Shown here one piece after another: positions 1-10,954 of a DNA stretch of 64,000 nucleotides. Each line of letters opens with the position of its first letter. Within the stretch, counting starts at the first letter, position 1. The notes beneath the pieces were generated by a model. The model made no database searches and was not told where the DNA came from. It saw nothing but the letters and a program-made list of their open reading frames with translations. The translations under genes were made by a program, and so were the position numbers. The stretch is taken from the NCBI GenBank assembly GCA_948144175.1, contig CANXME010000222.1:62001-126000 (forward strand), read 5' to 3'. The stretch comes from Closterium sp. NIES-65. Lineage: Eukaryota; Streptophyta; Zygnematophyceae; Desmidiales; Closteriaceae.

Positions 1-939
1 AGGGGCACGCAGAGGAGCAGTGGACGGACGCAGAGACATCCGGTGCGTGCCAGGGACAGGAGGAGGACGCTGACGCGAACCGCGACCACTAGCGCGAGCA
101 GCACGAACAGGCGACGCGGGACGAGACGCAGGCTCACGACGCTCAGCAAGACCTCCAGTAGGACCAGTGTAAGGAGAGGGAGCAGGCAGAGGAGAGGAAG
201 GCTCCAACAGTGACTGCGACTGGACAGGCTGTGGACACTCTACCGAAGGAGAAAGACCAAGAACCTGCTGTAGGAGCGGAACGAAGTACGGCCGAGGCCG
301 CGCGGCAGCTCCAGACTCAGCAGGGACAGCACCAGCACCCTCAGCGACAGCACCAGCGCCACCCACACCTCCAGCGGCAGGACCAACAGCAGTAGGCTCA
401 GCACCAACGCCCTCAGCAGCTCCAGCTCCAGGAGGACCCGCAGGTCCAGCAGCTCCGGGACCGGCAGCACCCGCACCCTCGACGGTCGAAGAAACTCCAG
501 CTCCAGCTCCAGCAGCACCTCCAGACTCAGCAGCACGCCTTTAGCGGCGAGTGTACCACTCGCGCAGCTCCTGTGGAGAGAGGGGCTCCCGGCAAGACGC
601 AGCAGCAGGAGAAACCCCAGGCTCAGCAGCTCCAGACGCAGCAGGGACAGCACCAGCACCCTCAGCTACAGCACCAGCGCCACCCACACCTCCAGCGGCA
701 GGACCAACAGCAGTAGGCTCAGCACCAACGCCCTCAGCAGCTCCAGCTCCAGGAGGACCCGCAGGTCCAGTAGCTCCGGGACCGGCAGCACCCGCACCCT
801 CGACGGTCGAAGAAGCTCCAGCTCCAGCTCCAGCAGCACCTCCAGACTCAGCAGCACGCCTCCAGCGGCGAGCGAACCACTCGCGCAGCTCCTGTCGAGA
901 GAGGGGCTCCCGGCGAGACGCAGCAGCCGGAGAAACCCC

Positions 940-1180
940 AGGCTCAGCAGCTCCAGACGCAGCACCCCCAGGCTCAGCAGCTCCCGACCCAGCACCCCCA
1001 GACCCATCACCTCCAGGCACAGCACCCCCTGGCTCAGCACCCCCAGGCTCCGCACCCTCCGCAGTAGCACTCGCAGGCCCAGTACCCCCAGCAGTAGCAC
1101 CCCCAGGCTCAGCACCCCCGCGCACAGCACCCCCAGAGTCAGCACCCCCAGGCTCAGCACCCGCAGCAGCACCAGAGTCA
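940..1180 (-). repeat. 15-bp minisatellite in the integrase-RT linker of copia A
   Basis: Imperfect tandem copies of a 15-bp unit (plus strand CCCCCAGGCTCAGCA) encode Gly-Gly-Ala-Glu-Pro repeats in the linker. The same array, with different unit numbers, sits at the same position in elements B, C, D and E. Confidence 0.8.
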
Positions 1181-1269
1181 CCTGTAACCTCGACCGGGTC
1201 AACGGCGTCTACCTGGGACACACCTGAGGGGGCAGGAACCTGAGGGGGGAGGGGGTCTACCGGGGGGGG

Positions 1270-2301
1270 AACCGGTACAAGGAAGTCCGGGGGAGGGGGG
1301 AGGGAAGGAGTGCGGTAGGGGAAGAGACGGTAGAAGGGGACTGACTCGTCGAACGTGACGTCCTGGGAGGACAGAACACGACGAGAGGAGGGGTGGTAAA
1401 ACTGCCACCCTGGGGCGTCAGTGGGGAAGCCAAGGAAGACACAGGGAGCAGCACGAGGGGACAGCTTGTCCGCAGACAAGTCGCGGACAAACGCCCGAGA
1501 TCCCCAGACACGGAACACAGACGCATCGCCAACCTTCCCCGTCCACAGCAAGGCTGGGGACATCGCAGGCCGAGAGACCCGGGGGTGAAGGTTGAGCTGA
1601 TGCGCCGCGTACCTCACCGCAAACGGCCACAGAAAATGGGGGGCAGCCGCATGCATCATGGACGTACGAGCGACATCCATGACCATGCCAATGCGGCGCT
1701 CAGCAATCCCATTTTGCTGTGGTGAGTCCGGAAGCGTGAAGGTCTGGCGGATCCCCCGTGCACGACAGTAGTCCCGCAGAAGGCGAGAAGAGAACTCTCC
1801 GCCTCTGTCAGAGTGCAGACGCAGAACAGGAAAGTCCGAGCCGAAGCTCTTCCTGAGCTGGAGACGAGCCTCGCGGATCCAGTCGATCAGCACCTCAGTG
1901 ACCTCACCCTTGCTGCGCAAGGGGAGGACTGTGGTGTAACGCGAGTAGTCGTCAACCACCAACAGGAAGTAGCGCTCGTAACCCTGCCCACGGACGGGGG
2001 CTGGGCCCCACACATCCATGTGAAGCGTCTGCAGGGGAGCCTCTGTCGAGGGGAAGTGGGAGGAGTGAGGAGTAGCCCGGAGGCGACCCTCGACACAGGG
2101 GACACAGGAAGGTCCTGGCCCGGAGGGGAGAGGAGGGAGAGACTGGGGAAGACCAGAGACAAGGACACGGGAAGCCATGCTCCGAAGACGGGGCAAGGAG
2201 GGGTGGCCAAGACGGTGGTGCCACAGGAGAGTCTCGTGAGACAGGAGGCGACAAGTACAGGGGGCAGACTCAGGACCAGACCTGGACGCAGCAGCAAACA
2301 C
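1270..2301 (-). pseudogene. Copia A GAG-pre-integrase and integrase region
   Basis: The minus strand encodes the pre-integrase zinc motif (WHHRLGHPS ... CVPCVEG) followed by the rve integrase core with HMDVWGP, VVDDYSRY, HSDRGGEF and QNGIAERR, which carry the D, D and E positions. The copia-typical C-terminal WGSRAFVRDL and CVFLGFP blocks follow. Integrase would insert cDNA; here it is part of a fossil element. Confidence 0.92.
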
Positions 2302-2339
2302 CTGACCCGACGCCGCTACCTGACCGGACGCGGGGACAG

Positions 2340-3400
2340 GAGGAGACTCAGTGGGTGACCCACTTCAGGGTGTAGAGGCTCGACCCCGGCCGACGCGAGA
2401 ACGTGGCCAGGTGCCGGCCTGTGCGTGCGTCCGTGCAGTGGGTCACCCGCTGACTCGCAGGAGTGAACTGGTGAACCCCCGCATCCTGTAGGTCTGCACC
2501 ACTCACCAAGTTCGTCGAGAACGAGGGGAGGTACAGGCCAGACAGGGTGCCCGAGGGGGCAGCCGGACACGGGAGGACAGTGGAGAAGTGAGCGAGGACA
2601 GGACCCCCAGAGGGGTCAGCCAGGGAGACTGCAACCGGCCGACCAAGCGGCGTGAGTGTGGTGCGGTCCCGAAAGAAGGAGCGAGAAGCCCCAGAGTCAA
2701 GTGTAAAGGTGAGGGAGGCCGAAGCCAACGCGGTACCTGAGAGCGCAGCCTCACCCGCACCTGAGGAAGCAGACTCACTAGCACCTAGAGCAGCAGCCGC
2801 ACCTGTACCTGGAGCAGGAGACTCACTAGCACCCAGAGCAGCAGCCTCACCAGTAGCTAGAGCAGCAGGTCCTATACCTGGGTCAGGCGGGACGCACAGG
2901 TGACCGGCACGGTCAGCACTAGTAGGCAATGCATACATGGCAGTGAGAATAGCATCATAGTCAAGAGCGTATATATCTACCCTCTGCCTAAGCAACTCCA
3001 CCCAGTCGGGAAGCTCAGCCTCGTCGCCAAACACGGTACGCCAGGCGTCGCTCAGACGGGCGAAGCAGCGGGACGGTGTATGACTACGTGTCCCACAAGG
3101 CTGACCAGTCCGAGTACCAGTGCGAATCACGTAAGAGCAGCGAACAGCACTGAGAGACCCTCCACTCTGAGCGTACCACTCACGAAGCTGGCGAGGCGTG
3201 AGAGACACGCGAGAGGGTCGCGGGAGCTGCATCTGGCCGCCACCACGAGTAGAAGCAGCAGGAGTGGTAGTAGGAGTAGCGTCGCCACCCCTACAGCCCC
3301 AACCAGCGTACCACGCACGCAGCTGCTGGGGCGTGAGGGACTCACGCCGGCGTCGCTGGGGCTGCATGTGGCTCCGCAAGTAGAAGCAGGAGCAGGACTA
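2340..3400 (-). pseudogene. Copia A zinc-motif and aspartic protease region
   Basis: Translation of the minus strand shows the short motif SLTPQQLRAWYA twice in variant form. A long-spaced Cys/His motif follows (C...C-x5-H-x4-CF, about 3050-3160), then the aspartic protease active site in LDSGASRSFF near 2700. This is the order seen in all copies of the family here. Fossil retroelement part. Confidence 0.85.
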
Positions 3401-3499
3401 GCAGCAGGGAGGCAGGCAGCCAGGCAAGCCAAAAGGCAGGCAGGCAGGCAAGCAGGCGACGCGCAGCGTGCTAGCAGGGCAAGAGCTCACCAGTGGTGG

Positions 3500-4480
3500 G
3501 AATAGTAGGCTCGGTGACTCAGCGGCTCGGCAGCTCGGCGGCTCGGCGGCTCGGGCGACTCGGGCGGCTCGGCGGCAAGGCGGCTCAGCAGCAACTGCAG
3601 CTCAGCAGCTCGGTGACTCGGCGGCTCGGCGGCAGGGCGGCTCGGCAGCAACTGTAGCTCAGCAGCTCAGCGACCCGGCGGCTCGGCGGCAGGGCGGCTC
3701 GGCTGTGGGGCGGCACGGCTGCTGCAGGTGAGCGGCTCGGCTGCTGCAGTGGGAGAGGAAGGAGGAGGAGAAGCAGGGGAGGCCACACACCTGCCACCCC
3801 TCTGCCGGCCCCCTCAGGTCGCCTCGACAGGCGACGGGAAAAGGGGGGGTGTGTTGTGGGGGGGCCGGTAGGTGCAGCGGCGGGGCCAGCAGGTGCAGTT
3901 GCGGGGCCGGTAGAAGGGGACGGCAGGAGCCGTCAGGAGGGGACGGCGGGGCCGTCAGGAAGGGACGGCGGGGCCGTCACGAAGGGACGGCGGGGCCGTC
4001 AGGAGGTGACCGGGCCGCGACGGGGGCAGGCGGCGGGGCCGCGTAAGGGCCTGGGCGGGGCCGCGACAGAGCCGTCGGCGGGGCCGCGTGAAAGCCGGGG
4101 CGGGGCCGCGTAGAAGCCGGGGCGGGGCCGCGACAAAGCCGTCGGCGGGGCCGCGTGAAAGGCGGAGCGGGGCCGCGCGAGAGCAGGCGGCGGGGCCGCG
4201 AAGGAGCCGGGGCGGGGCCGCGTGAGAGCAGGCGGCGGAGCCGCGTAAGGGCCTGGGCGGGACCGCGACAAAGCCGTCGGCGGGGCCGCGTGAAAGCAGG
4301 GGCGGGGCCGCGTAGAAGCCGGGGCGGGGCCGCGCGAGAGCAGGCGGCGGGGCCGCGAAGGAGCCGGGGCGGGGCCGCGTGAGAGCAGGCGGCGGGGCCG
4401 CGATAGAGAGGGCGGCGGGGCCGCGTCAGTGAAGGCGGCGGGGCCGCAGGGGAAATGGCGACCCGAGGGGTCGCTAAAAA
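3500..4480 (-). repeat. GC-rich tandem-repeat leader of copia A
   Basis: This is a GC-rich stretch built from variants of GGCGGGGCCGCG and GGCTCGGCGGCTCGG lying between the primer binding site and the first recognisable domain. Reading frames across it are a by-product of composition and are not called as genes. The same position in every other LTR element here holds a different GC-rich array. Confidence 0.7.
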
Positions 4481-4509
4481 AAAAGATCGCGCCTCGGGGG
4501 GCGCTTCGG

Positions 4510-4554
4510 TGGGCCCAAAAAAAAACGGTCCGTAGAAGGACCCGCTCTATACCA
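4510..4554 (-). promoter_or_regulatory. Extended primer binding site of copia A
   Basis: On the plus strand this reads as a degenerate 3' half of initiator tRNA-Met: GGTGGGCCCA, then an A-run, GGTCC, and GCTCT-ATACCA against the LTR. The element strand therefore carries its complement, starting TGGTATAGAGC. The match goes well past the usual 12-18 bases. Confidence 0.7.
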
Positions 4555-4688
4555 TGTGAGAATAAGCGAACAGGAAATGGGTCAACTAGAAGTGAAAAAG
4601 AGTACAAGTAGTAAACCGTAGAATTGTGTACCCCCTACAGGCTAACCCACTGTAGCCTACACAAGTATAACATATATAATGTTTGACA
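4555..4688 (-). repeat. 5' LTR of copia A (134 bp)
   Basis: In element orientation it begins TGTCAAAC and ends CTCACA, and is followed at once by TGGTATAGAGC, the primer binding site. It shares the block TGTGTAGGCTACAGTGGG and the TTGTACTC block with the other copia LTRs in the window. At 134 bp it is very short for a plant copia LTR. Confidence 0.85.
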
Positions 4689-4832
4689 AGTTTGATCCCA
4701 ATTTTTAAAACCCACAGACATGTGTTATTAATGCAATGGAAACATGGATGAAAACGCATATGCACACAACACAACACATACATATGATGACACACATTCA
4801 CACATACACGCATGCACGAAGCCAACAGACAA

Positions 4833-5008
4833 TGTCAGAATGTTATTATCTAGCCTATAGTGGGGTGCTCTATAGCGAGTATAACCCTGTTAGGGTTTGC
4901 TATATGTATCCCAACTGCTGCTAGTGAAAGTCCTCCTTTGTTCATTTCTCTCTTGCCTAACTAGCTAAACCCTAGCCATGGCTCCTCACTGTGCTTACCA
5001 TAGTAACA
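4833..5008 (+). repeat. 5' LTR of the split small LTR element
   Basis: 176 bp, starting TGTCAGAATG and ending TAGTAACA. It is paired with 14083-14258, which has the same length and order of blocks. Confidence 0.88.
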
Positions 5009-5078
5009 TAGTTTCAGAGCATTTACACTCCTAGCCTGTGGGTCCACCTAACTGCTTCCGCTGCTACTCAGTGTATTG
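5009..5078 (+). promoter_or_regulatory. Extended primer binding site, near full-length initiator tRNA-Met complement
   Basis: Right after the LTR the sequence reads TAGTTTCAGAGC, then CCTGTGGGT, CCACC, GCTTCCGCTGC and ACTC, in the order of the reverse complement of plant initiator tRNA-Met. The tRNA itself has GCAGCGGAAGC, GGGCCCA, CCCACAGG and GCTCTGATACCA. About 65-70 bases are covered with small gaps. Confidence 0.75.
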
Positions 5079-5084
5079 CACGCC

Positions 5085-5520
5085 CCGTGGCGTGCGACGG
5101 ATTTTTCTTCCCGCCGCGCGCTCGGAGCGTGCGGCGGTTTTCTGCCCGCCGTGCGCCCCGGGGCGTGCGGCGGTTCTCTGCCCGCTGTGCGCCCGAGGCG
5201 CGCGGCGGCTTTCTGCCCCGTCGGTCCGCGCGTCGCCTCCGGGGGGCGCTTCGACGGGCGACGGGGACCAGCCCGTCGTCCCCGGTCGCCCGTCCCGGCC
5301 AGCGCGGGCTGCGCTAGCCCCGAGCGCGGCCCGTACGGGCTGCGCCCGGCCCGCGCGCGGCCCGTACGGGCTGCGCCAAGCCCGCGCGCGGCCCGTATGG
5401 GCTGCGCCAGGCCCGCGCGCGGCCCGTATGGCATGCGCCAGGCCCGCGCGCGGCTCGGGCTGCCTGCGCGCGGCTCAGGCTGCCTGCGCGCGGTTCGTCT
5501 GGCTGTGCCAGGCCCGTTCT
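5085..5520 (+). repeat. GC-rich tandem repeats in the leader of the split small LTR element
   Basis: A roughly 40-bp unit (GTGCGCCCCGGGGCGTGCGG and neighbours) is followed by units of CCCGCGCGCGGCCCGTACGG-type sequence. The first unit type is also found, inverted, in the leader at 44480-44700 of the small LTR element at 43748-45041, which links the two elements. Confidence 0.7.
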
Positions 5521-5940
5521 TCTCTGCCCCTGAGCTGCCCGCTGTACCCCGTGCTTCTGACGGCGCCCCACCCCTGCTGCTGCCCGTTCTCCTCAATCAG
5601 GGTTTGGGGGTGGGGGGTATGGGGGTGCAGTTTCTGTGCGCCGTTCCACTACTCCTCTTCCTCCTCCGTCTCCCGCTGCTGCAGCTGCCGCTCAGGGGGG
5701 TGGGTGTGTGGGAGCCGAAGGAGTGGTGCTAGGGGGTGTCGTGGGAGTGGAGCTAGGGGTGCAGCAGGGGGTGTGTGATAGGGGTGTGGGGCAGCTGGGG
5801 GGAGTAGAGGCAGCCGTCGTGTCGTCAGCAGCGCCAGTAGTCCGGAGGCTACAATCTCCGGTAGTCGCCAGTCGCCTATGGGTCAGTTGCTCCAGTCAGG
5901 AGGCTACAATCTCCGCGGAGCCAGTTACTCCTGTAGTCCA

Positions 5941-6066
5941 TGTCAAACTCATATGCAATAGTCTGTGTAGGCTGTAGTGGGGTAGACAATATGAGGTACT
6001 ACACTTTTAGGTTTTCCTACTTGTACCCACCTGCTTGCTAGTTCATTCATTCCTTGTTCTTTCACA
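5941..6066 (+). repeat. 5' LTR of copia B (126 bp)
   Basis: Starts TGTCAAACTCATATGC, ends TTCTTTCACA, and is followed by the primer binding site. It matches 13768-13878. Confidence 0.9.
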
Positions 6067-6118
6067 TGGTATAGAGCAGGTTCCCTAGTGGGAACGTTTC
6101 CTAGGGCCCACCAAATAT
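6067..6118 (+). promoter_or_regulatory. Extended primer binding site of copia B
   Basis: TGGTATAGAGCAGGTTCCC is followed by GGGCCCACCA further on. Both blocks lie in the order of the complement of initiator tRNA-Met, from its 3' end to the anticodon arm. Confidence 0.7.
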
Positions 6119-6229
6119 CGATTTTTTTTCCTGCCCGGAGCGCGCTTCGCCCCTGCCCGAGTCGCGCCCCGTGTGCCTACCCTCTAGTCGCGTCCCCTGC
6201 CCTTGGTGGCCCGTCGCGCTCCCCTACGG

Positions 6230-6620
6230 CCCCGTAGCGGCCCCTCTCACGGCCTCTCACGACCCCTCTCACGGCCCTTCGCGGCCCCTTCAGGCACCTC
6301 GTGGCCCCTTCGCGGCCCCTTCACGGCCCCTTCGCGGCACCTTCGCGGCCCCTTCGCGGCCCCCTCACGGCCCCTTCGCGGCCCCTTCACGGCCCCTTCG
6401 CGGCACCTTCACGGCCCCTTCGCGGCCCCTTCACGGCCCCTTCGCGACCCCTTCACGGCCCCTTCACGGCCCCTTCACGGCCCCCCTCACGGCCCCTCGC
6501 GGCTCCCTTCGCGGCCCCTTCACGGCCCCTTTGCGGCCCCCCTTCGCGGCCCCCTCGCGGCCCCTTCACGTCCCCCCCCCCCTCGCGGCCCCCCTCGCGG
6601 CTCCCTTTGCGGCCCCGCCC
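6230..6620 (+). repeat. Leader array of copia B, 11-bp type
   Basis: Many tandem variants of CACGGCCCCTT and CGCGGCCCCTT. The open frames across this array are compositional. Confidence 0.75.
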
Positions 6621-6784
6621 CGCTGCCCGTAGCTGCCTCACCCCGTCGCCAGTCGCGGCCCCGCCGCGTCGCCCCCGCCTCGTCGCGACGCCCTGCGGGA
6701 CCCGCGAGGCCTGTGCGTCGCGACGCCCCTGCGGGACCCGCGTGGCGTCACCCCTCCCCGCCGCGGCGCCCTGCCCTAACCTGC

Positions 6785-7470
6785 GCCTTGGAGCAGCCGC
6801 CACTGCAGCAGCCACCCCTGGAGCAGCCGCCACTGCAGCAGCCGCCCCTAGAGAAGCCGCCCCTGAAGCAGCCGCCCCTGGAGCAGCCGCCCCTGAAGCA
6901 GCCGCCCCTGGAGTAGCCGCCACTGCAGCAGCCGCCCCTGGAGCAGCCACCCCTGGAGCAGCCGCCCCTGGAGCAGCCGCCCCTGCAGCAGCCGCCCCTG
7001 GAGCAGCCGCCACTGCAGCACCCGCCCCTGGAGCAGCCGCCCCTGCAGCAGCCGCCCCTGGAGCAGCTGCCACTGCAGCAGCCGCCCCTGGAGCAGCCTC
7101 CCCTGCAGCATCCGCCCCTGGAGCAGCCGCCCCCGAAGCAGCCGCCCCAGGAGCAGCCGCCACTGCAGCAGCCGCCCCTAGAGGAGCCACCCCTGCAGTA
7201 GCCGCCCCCGCCCCTAGAGCAGCCGCCCCTGCAGCAGCCGACCCTGGAGGAGCTGCCCCTGTAGCAGCCGCCCCTGGAGCAGCCACCCCTGCAGCAGCCG
7301 CCCCTGGAGCAGCCGCCCCTGCAGCAGCCGCCCCTGGAGCAGCCGCAACTGCAGCAGCCGCCTCTAGAGCAGCCACCCCTGGAGCAGCCACCCCTACAGC
7401 AGCCGCCCCTGGAGCAGCCGCCCCTACAACTACCGCCCCTGGAGTAGCCGCCCCTGCAGTTGCCGCGGGG
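6785..7470 (+). repeat. Leader array of copia B, 15-bp type
   Basis: About 45 imperfect copies of GCCGCCCCTGGAGCA, open in several frames on both strands (Ala-Ala-Ala-Pro-Gly type). It lies upstream of the SLTPQQLREW repeats. I see no independent gene. Confidence 0.75.
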
Positions 7471-7609
7471 CCCTCGCCCTACAATGGTAGCGGCCTCGCC
7501 GTTGCCGCCGTCGTCCGCCTGCCCTTCTCACCACTGGTGAGCACTGCCCTGCCTGTACTGCTGTTACTGCTGCTCTTGCTGCTACTGCTCATTCTACTAC
7601 TACTGCTGC

Positions 7610-8610
7610 TCCTAGCGTGGCCAGATGCAGCTCCAGCGCCGTCCGCGTGAGTCCCTCACCCCCCAACAGCTTCGTGAGTGGAACGCTAGTTGGGGTTATA
7701 GGGGTGGCCGCGCTGCGACTACTGCTATTGCTATTGCTGCTGCTACTGCGGCTACCACTGCTCCTGCTGCTCCTGCCGGTGGCCAGATGCAGCTCCAGCG
7801 ACGTCCGCGTGAGTCCCTCACGCCCCAGCAGCTTCGTGAGTGGTACGCTACTTGGGGTTGTCGGGGTGGCCGTAGTGGGAGTCGTCATGGAGTGAGTAGT
7901 TCAGCAGCTGCTTGTAGTGGCCAGGTGCAGCTGGAGCATCGTCCGTGCGCGGTCCTTTCGCCCTAGCCGCTTCGTGAGTGGTACGCTCAGCGTGGCGGGT
8001 CACGGGGTACTGCTCGCTGTCCGTACGTCATTCGCACTGGTGCTCGGACTGGTCAGCCTGGCGGGACGTTTGGTCACAACGAGTCCCGCTGCTTTGCCCG
8101 TCTGAGCGACGCCTGGCGTACGGAGTTTGGCGACGCTGCTAAGCTCCCCGACTGGGTGGAGCTGCTTAGGCTGCGGGTAGATATCTATACTCTTGACTAT
8201 GATGCTATCCTCACTGCCATATATGCATTGCCTACTAGTGATGAGGGTGACTGTTACCTGTGTGTTCCGCCTGACCCGGACATTGAGGCTGCTGCTCTAG
8301 GTGCTGGTGAGGCTGCTGCTCTAGGTGCTAGTGCGTCTGCTGCCCCAGGTGCTGGTGAGTTTGCTCTCTCATGTACCACGTCGGCTCTGGCCTTACACAC
8401 GTTCACCCTTGACTCGGGTGCTTCCTGCTCCTTCTTTCGAGACCGCACCACGCTTACGCCGCTTAGTCGGCCACTTGCGGTCTCCCTGGCGGACCCCTCT
8501 GGGGGTCCTGTCCTTGCCCACTCTCCACTGTCTTGCCGTGTCTGGCAGCCCCCTCTGGCACCCTGTCAGGTCTCTACCTCCCCTCGTTCTCTACGAACTT
8601 GGTGAGTGGT
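7610..8610 (+). pseudogene. Copia B LREW repeats, zinc motif and protease region
   Basis: RESLTPQQLREW occurs in tandem near 7650 and 7810, with a third degenerate copy near 7940. A variant of the long-spaced Cys/His motif lies about 8020-8110. The protease active site LDSGAS lies about 8405-8425. Fossil retroelement part. Confidence 0.8.
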
Positions 8611-8829
8611 GCTGATCTGCAGGATGGGGGGGTTGACCAGTTCACTCCTGCGAGTCAGCGGGTGACCCAATGTACGTGTGCTCGGATGGGCCGACACTTG
8701 GCCACGTTTACCCGTCAGCCGGGGTCGAGCCTGTACACACTGACTACTGAGTCTCCTCAGGTAGTTGCGTCGGGTCAGGTGTTTGCTGCAGGGTCCAGGT
8801 CTCGTCCTGAGTCTGCTCCCTGCTCGTGT

Positions 8830-9800
8830 CGTCTACTGTCCCACCAGACTCTCCTCTGGCACCACCGCCTTGGTCACCCCTCCCTGCCTCGCCTCCGAGG
8901 CATGGCCTCCCGTGTCCTTGTCTCTGGTCTCCCCCAGTCCCTCCCTCCCGTCCCTCCGAGGCCTGCCCCTACCTGCGTTCCCTGCGTCGAGGGGCGGCAG
9001 CGCGCCGCCCCTCACTCCTCCGAGTTTCCTCCGACAGAGGCTCCGCTGCAGACTCTTCACATGGACGTGTGGGGCCCCGCCCGCGTCCATGGCCAGAGTC
9101 ACGAGCGTTATTTCCTGTTGGTGGTTGACGACTACTCACGTTACACTGCCTTTTTCCCCTTGCGCAGCAAGGGTGACGTCACTGATGTGTTGATCGACTG
9201 GATCCGCGCAGCTCCTCTCCAGCTCAGAGAGAGTTTCGGCTCGGACTTTCCTGTTCTGCGTCTGCACTCTGACAAAGGCGGGGAGTTCTCCTCTGCCAAT
9301 CTGGGAGCCTTCTGTCGTGCACAGGGCATCCTCCAGACCTTCACGCTTCCGGCCTCTCCACAGCACAACGGGATTGCTGAGCGCCGCATTGGCATGGTCA
9401 TGGACGTCGCTTGTACGTCAATGATCCATGCCGCTGCTCCCCATTTTCCGTGGCCGTTTGCGGTTCAGTACGCAGCGCATCAGATCTACCTTCAACCCCG
9501 GGTCTCCTTGCCAGAGACCTCCCCCACCTTGCGGTGGACCGGGAAGGTTGGCGATGCGTCTGCGTTTCGTGTCTGGGGATCTCGGGCGTTTGTCCGCGAC
9601 TTGTCTACGGACAAGCTGTCCCCCCGTGCTGTTCCCTGCGTCTTCCTTGGCTTCCCCCCTGACGCGCCTGGTTGGCAGTTTTACCACCCCACCTCGCGCC
9701 GTGTTCTGTCCTCCCAGGACGTCACCTTTGACGAGTCGGTGCCTTACTACCGTCTCTTCCCCTACCGCACTGCGCCCCTCCCCCCACCGCCGCTCTTCCT
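8830..9800 (+). pseudogene. Copia B GAG-pre-integrase and integrase region
   Basis: WHHRLGHPS and CVPCVEG mark the zinc-binding part. HMDVWGP, VVDDYSRY, HSDKGGEF and NGIAERR mark the catalytic core. The WGSRAFVRDL and CVFLGFPPDAPGW blocks close the domain. Confidence 0.92.
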
Positions 9801-9899
9801 TGCGCCAGGTCCCCCCCGGGTAGACCCCCTCCCCCCTAAGGGTCCTGCCCCGTCAGGTGTGTCCCACGTAGACGCAGTCGAGCCTGTCGAGGTAGCTGT

Positions 9900-10060
9900 T
9901 GACTCTGGTGCTGCTAGGGGTGCTGAGCCTGGGGGTGCTGAGTCTGGGGGTGCTGAGTCTGGGGGTGCTGAGTCTGGGGGTGCGGAGCCTGGGGGTACGG
10001 AGCCTGGGGGTACTGAGCCTGGGGGTGTCGAGCCTGGGGGTGCTGGGTCTGCTCGTGTGG
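9900..10060 (+). repeat. 15-bp minisatellite in the linker of copia B
   Basis: Tandem GGTGCTGAGCCTGGG and GGTGCTGAGTCTGGG units, the plus-strand counterpart of the arrays in A, D and E. It is followed by SPQELREWFARRW, a variant of the gag-side LREW motif. Confidence 0.85.
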
Positions 10061-10954
10061 CCTCTGGCGGTGCTGGGTTTGGGGCCCCTTCGGGTGCTTC
10101 GTCTCGGCGGGAGCTACCCTCTCCACAGGAGCTGCGCGAGTGGTTTGCCCGGCGCTGGAGCCGTGCTGCTGGAGCTGGAGGTGCTACTGTTACTGCTGAC
10201 CCTAGGGTCGGCACTGGAGTTACTGGAGCCACTGGTCCCGGAGGTGCTCGTACTGGCGGTACTGGAGCTGCTAGGATTGGGGGTGCTGCTGGAGCTGCTT
10301 TAGCTGGTGCTGCTGGAGCTGCTGGAGCTGCTGGAGTAGGTGCTGCTGGAGCTACTGGAGCTGCTGGAGCTGGAGCTGCTAGGGGTATTGGCGCTGGTGG
10401 TGCTACTGGCGCTAGTGCTTCTGAGGGTGCTGGAGTTGGCGTTGTTGGAGCTGGAGGTGCTGCTCGCGCTGGTGCTGCCGCTCAGGGTACTGGTGCTGTC
10501 CCTGCTGGTTCATAAGGTGCTGCGCGGCCGCGGCCGTACTTCGTTCCGCTCCTTCAACAGGTTCTTGGTCTCCCGCCCTTTACTGGTCCTGCTTCTCCCT
10601 TAGAGTGTCCACAGGCTGTCTAGTTGCGGTCGCAGTTACAGCCAGCCTCCCCCCTGCCTGCTCCTTCTCCCTACACTGGTCCTACTGGAGGTCTTGCTGA
10701 GCGTCGTGAGCCTGCGTCTTGCCTTGCGTCGCCTGTTCGTGCTGCTCGCACTAGTAGTCGTGCTCCGCGTCCACATCCTCCTGCGGTCCCAGGCACACAC
10801 CAGATGGCACTGCGTCCTTCCACTGCTCCTCTACGTGTCCCGTTGCCGTCTCCTCAAGAGTCCTCTCTTCCTGTTCTTGCTGACCCGGAGTCTGACTCTC
10901 TTCGTGCTGCCAGTCCTACTGTCACGCGTCTCCTGGCTACTGTTGTCACTGACC

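Larger units (their letters stand above)
1..4688 (-). mobile_element. Copia element A (Ty1/copia LTR retrotransposon), cut by the left window edge
   Basis: This is a minus-strand copia element whose 3' half lies outside the window. In element order (right to left) it has a 5' LTR (4555-4688), a primer binding site, a GC-rich repeat leader, a zinc-knuckle-like and protease region, a GAG-pre-integrase and integrase region, and the repeat-rich integrase-RT linker that reaches base 1. Copia-type domain order (protease, integrase, then RT) is known for the family and fits. No gag core like that of elements C and E is visible between leader and protease. It is a fossil with few breaks in the visible part. 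The LTR pair cannot be compared, so no age is given. It is similar in sequence to B, C, D and E in this window. Confidence 0.9.

Noticed and set aside
6453-7391. Large Ala/Gly/Pro frames on both strands
   Set aside because: They follow from a 15-bp GC-rich repeat with length divisible by three; no domain and no conservation as protein.
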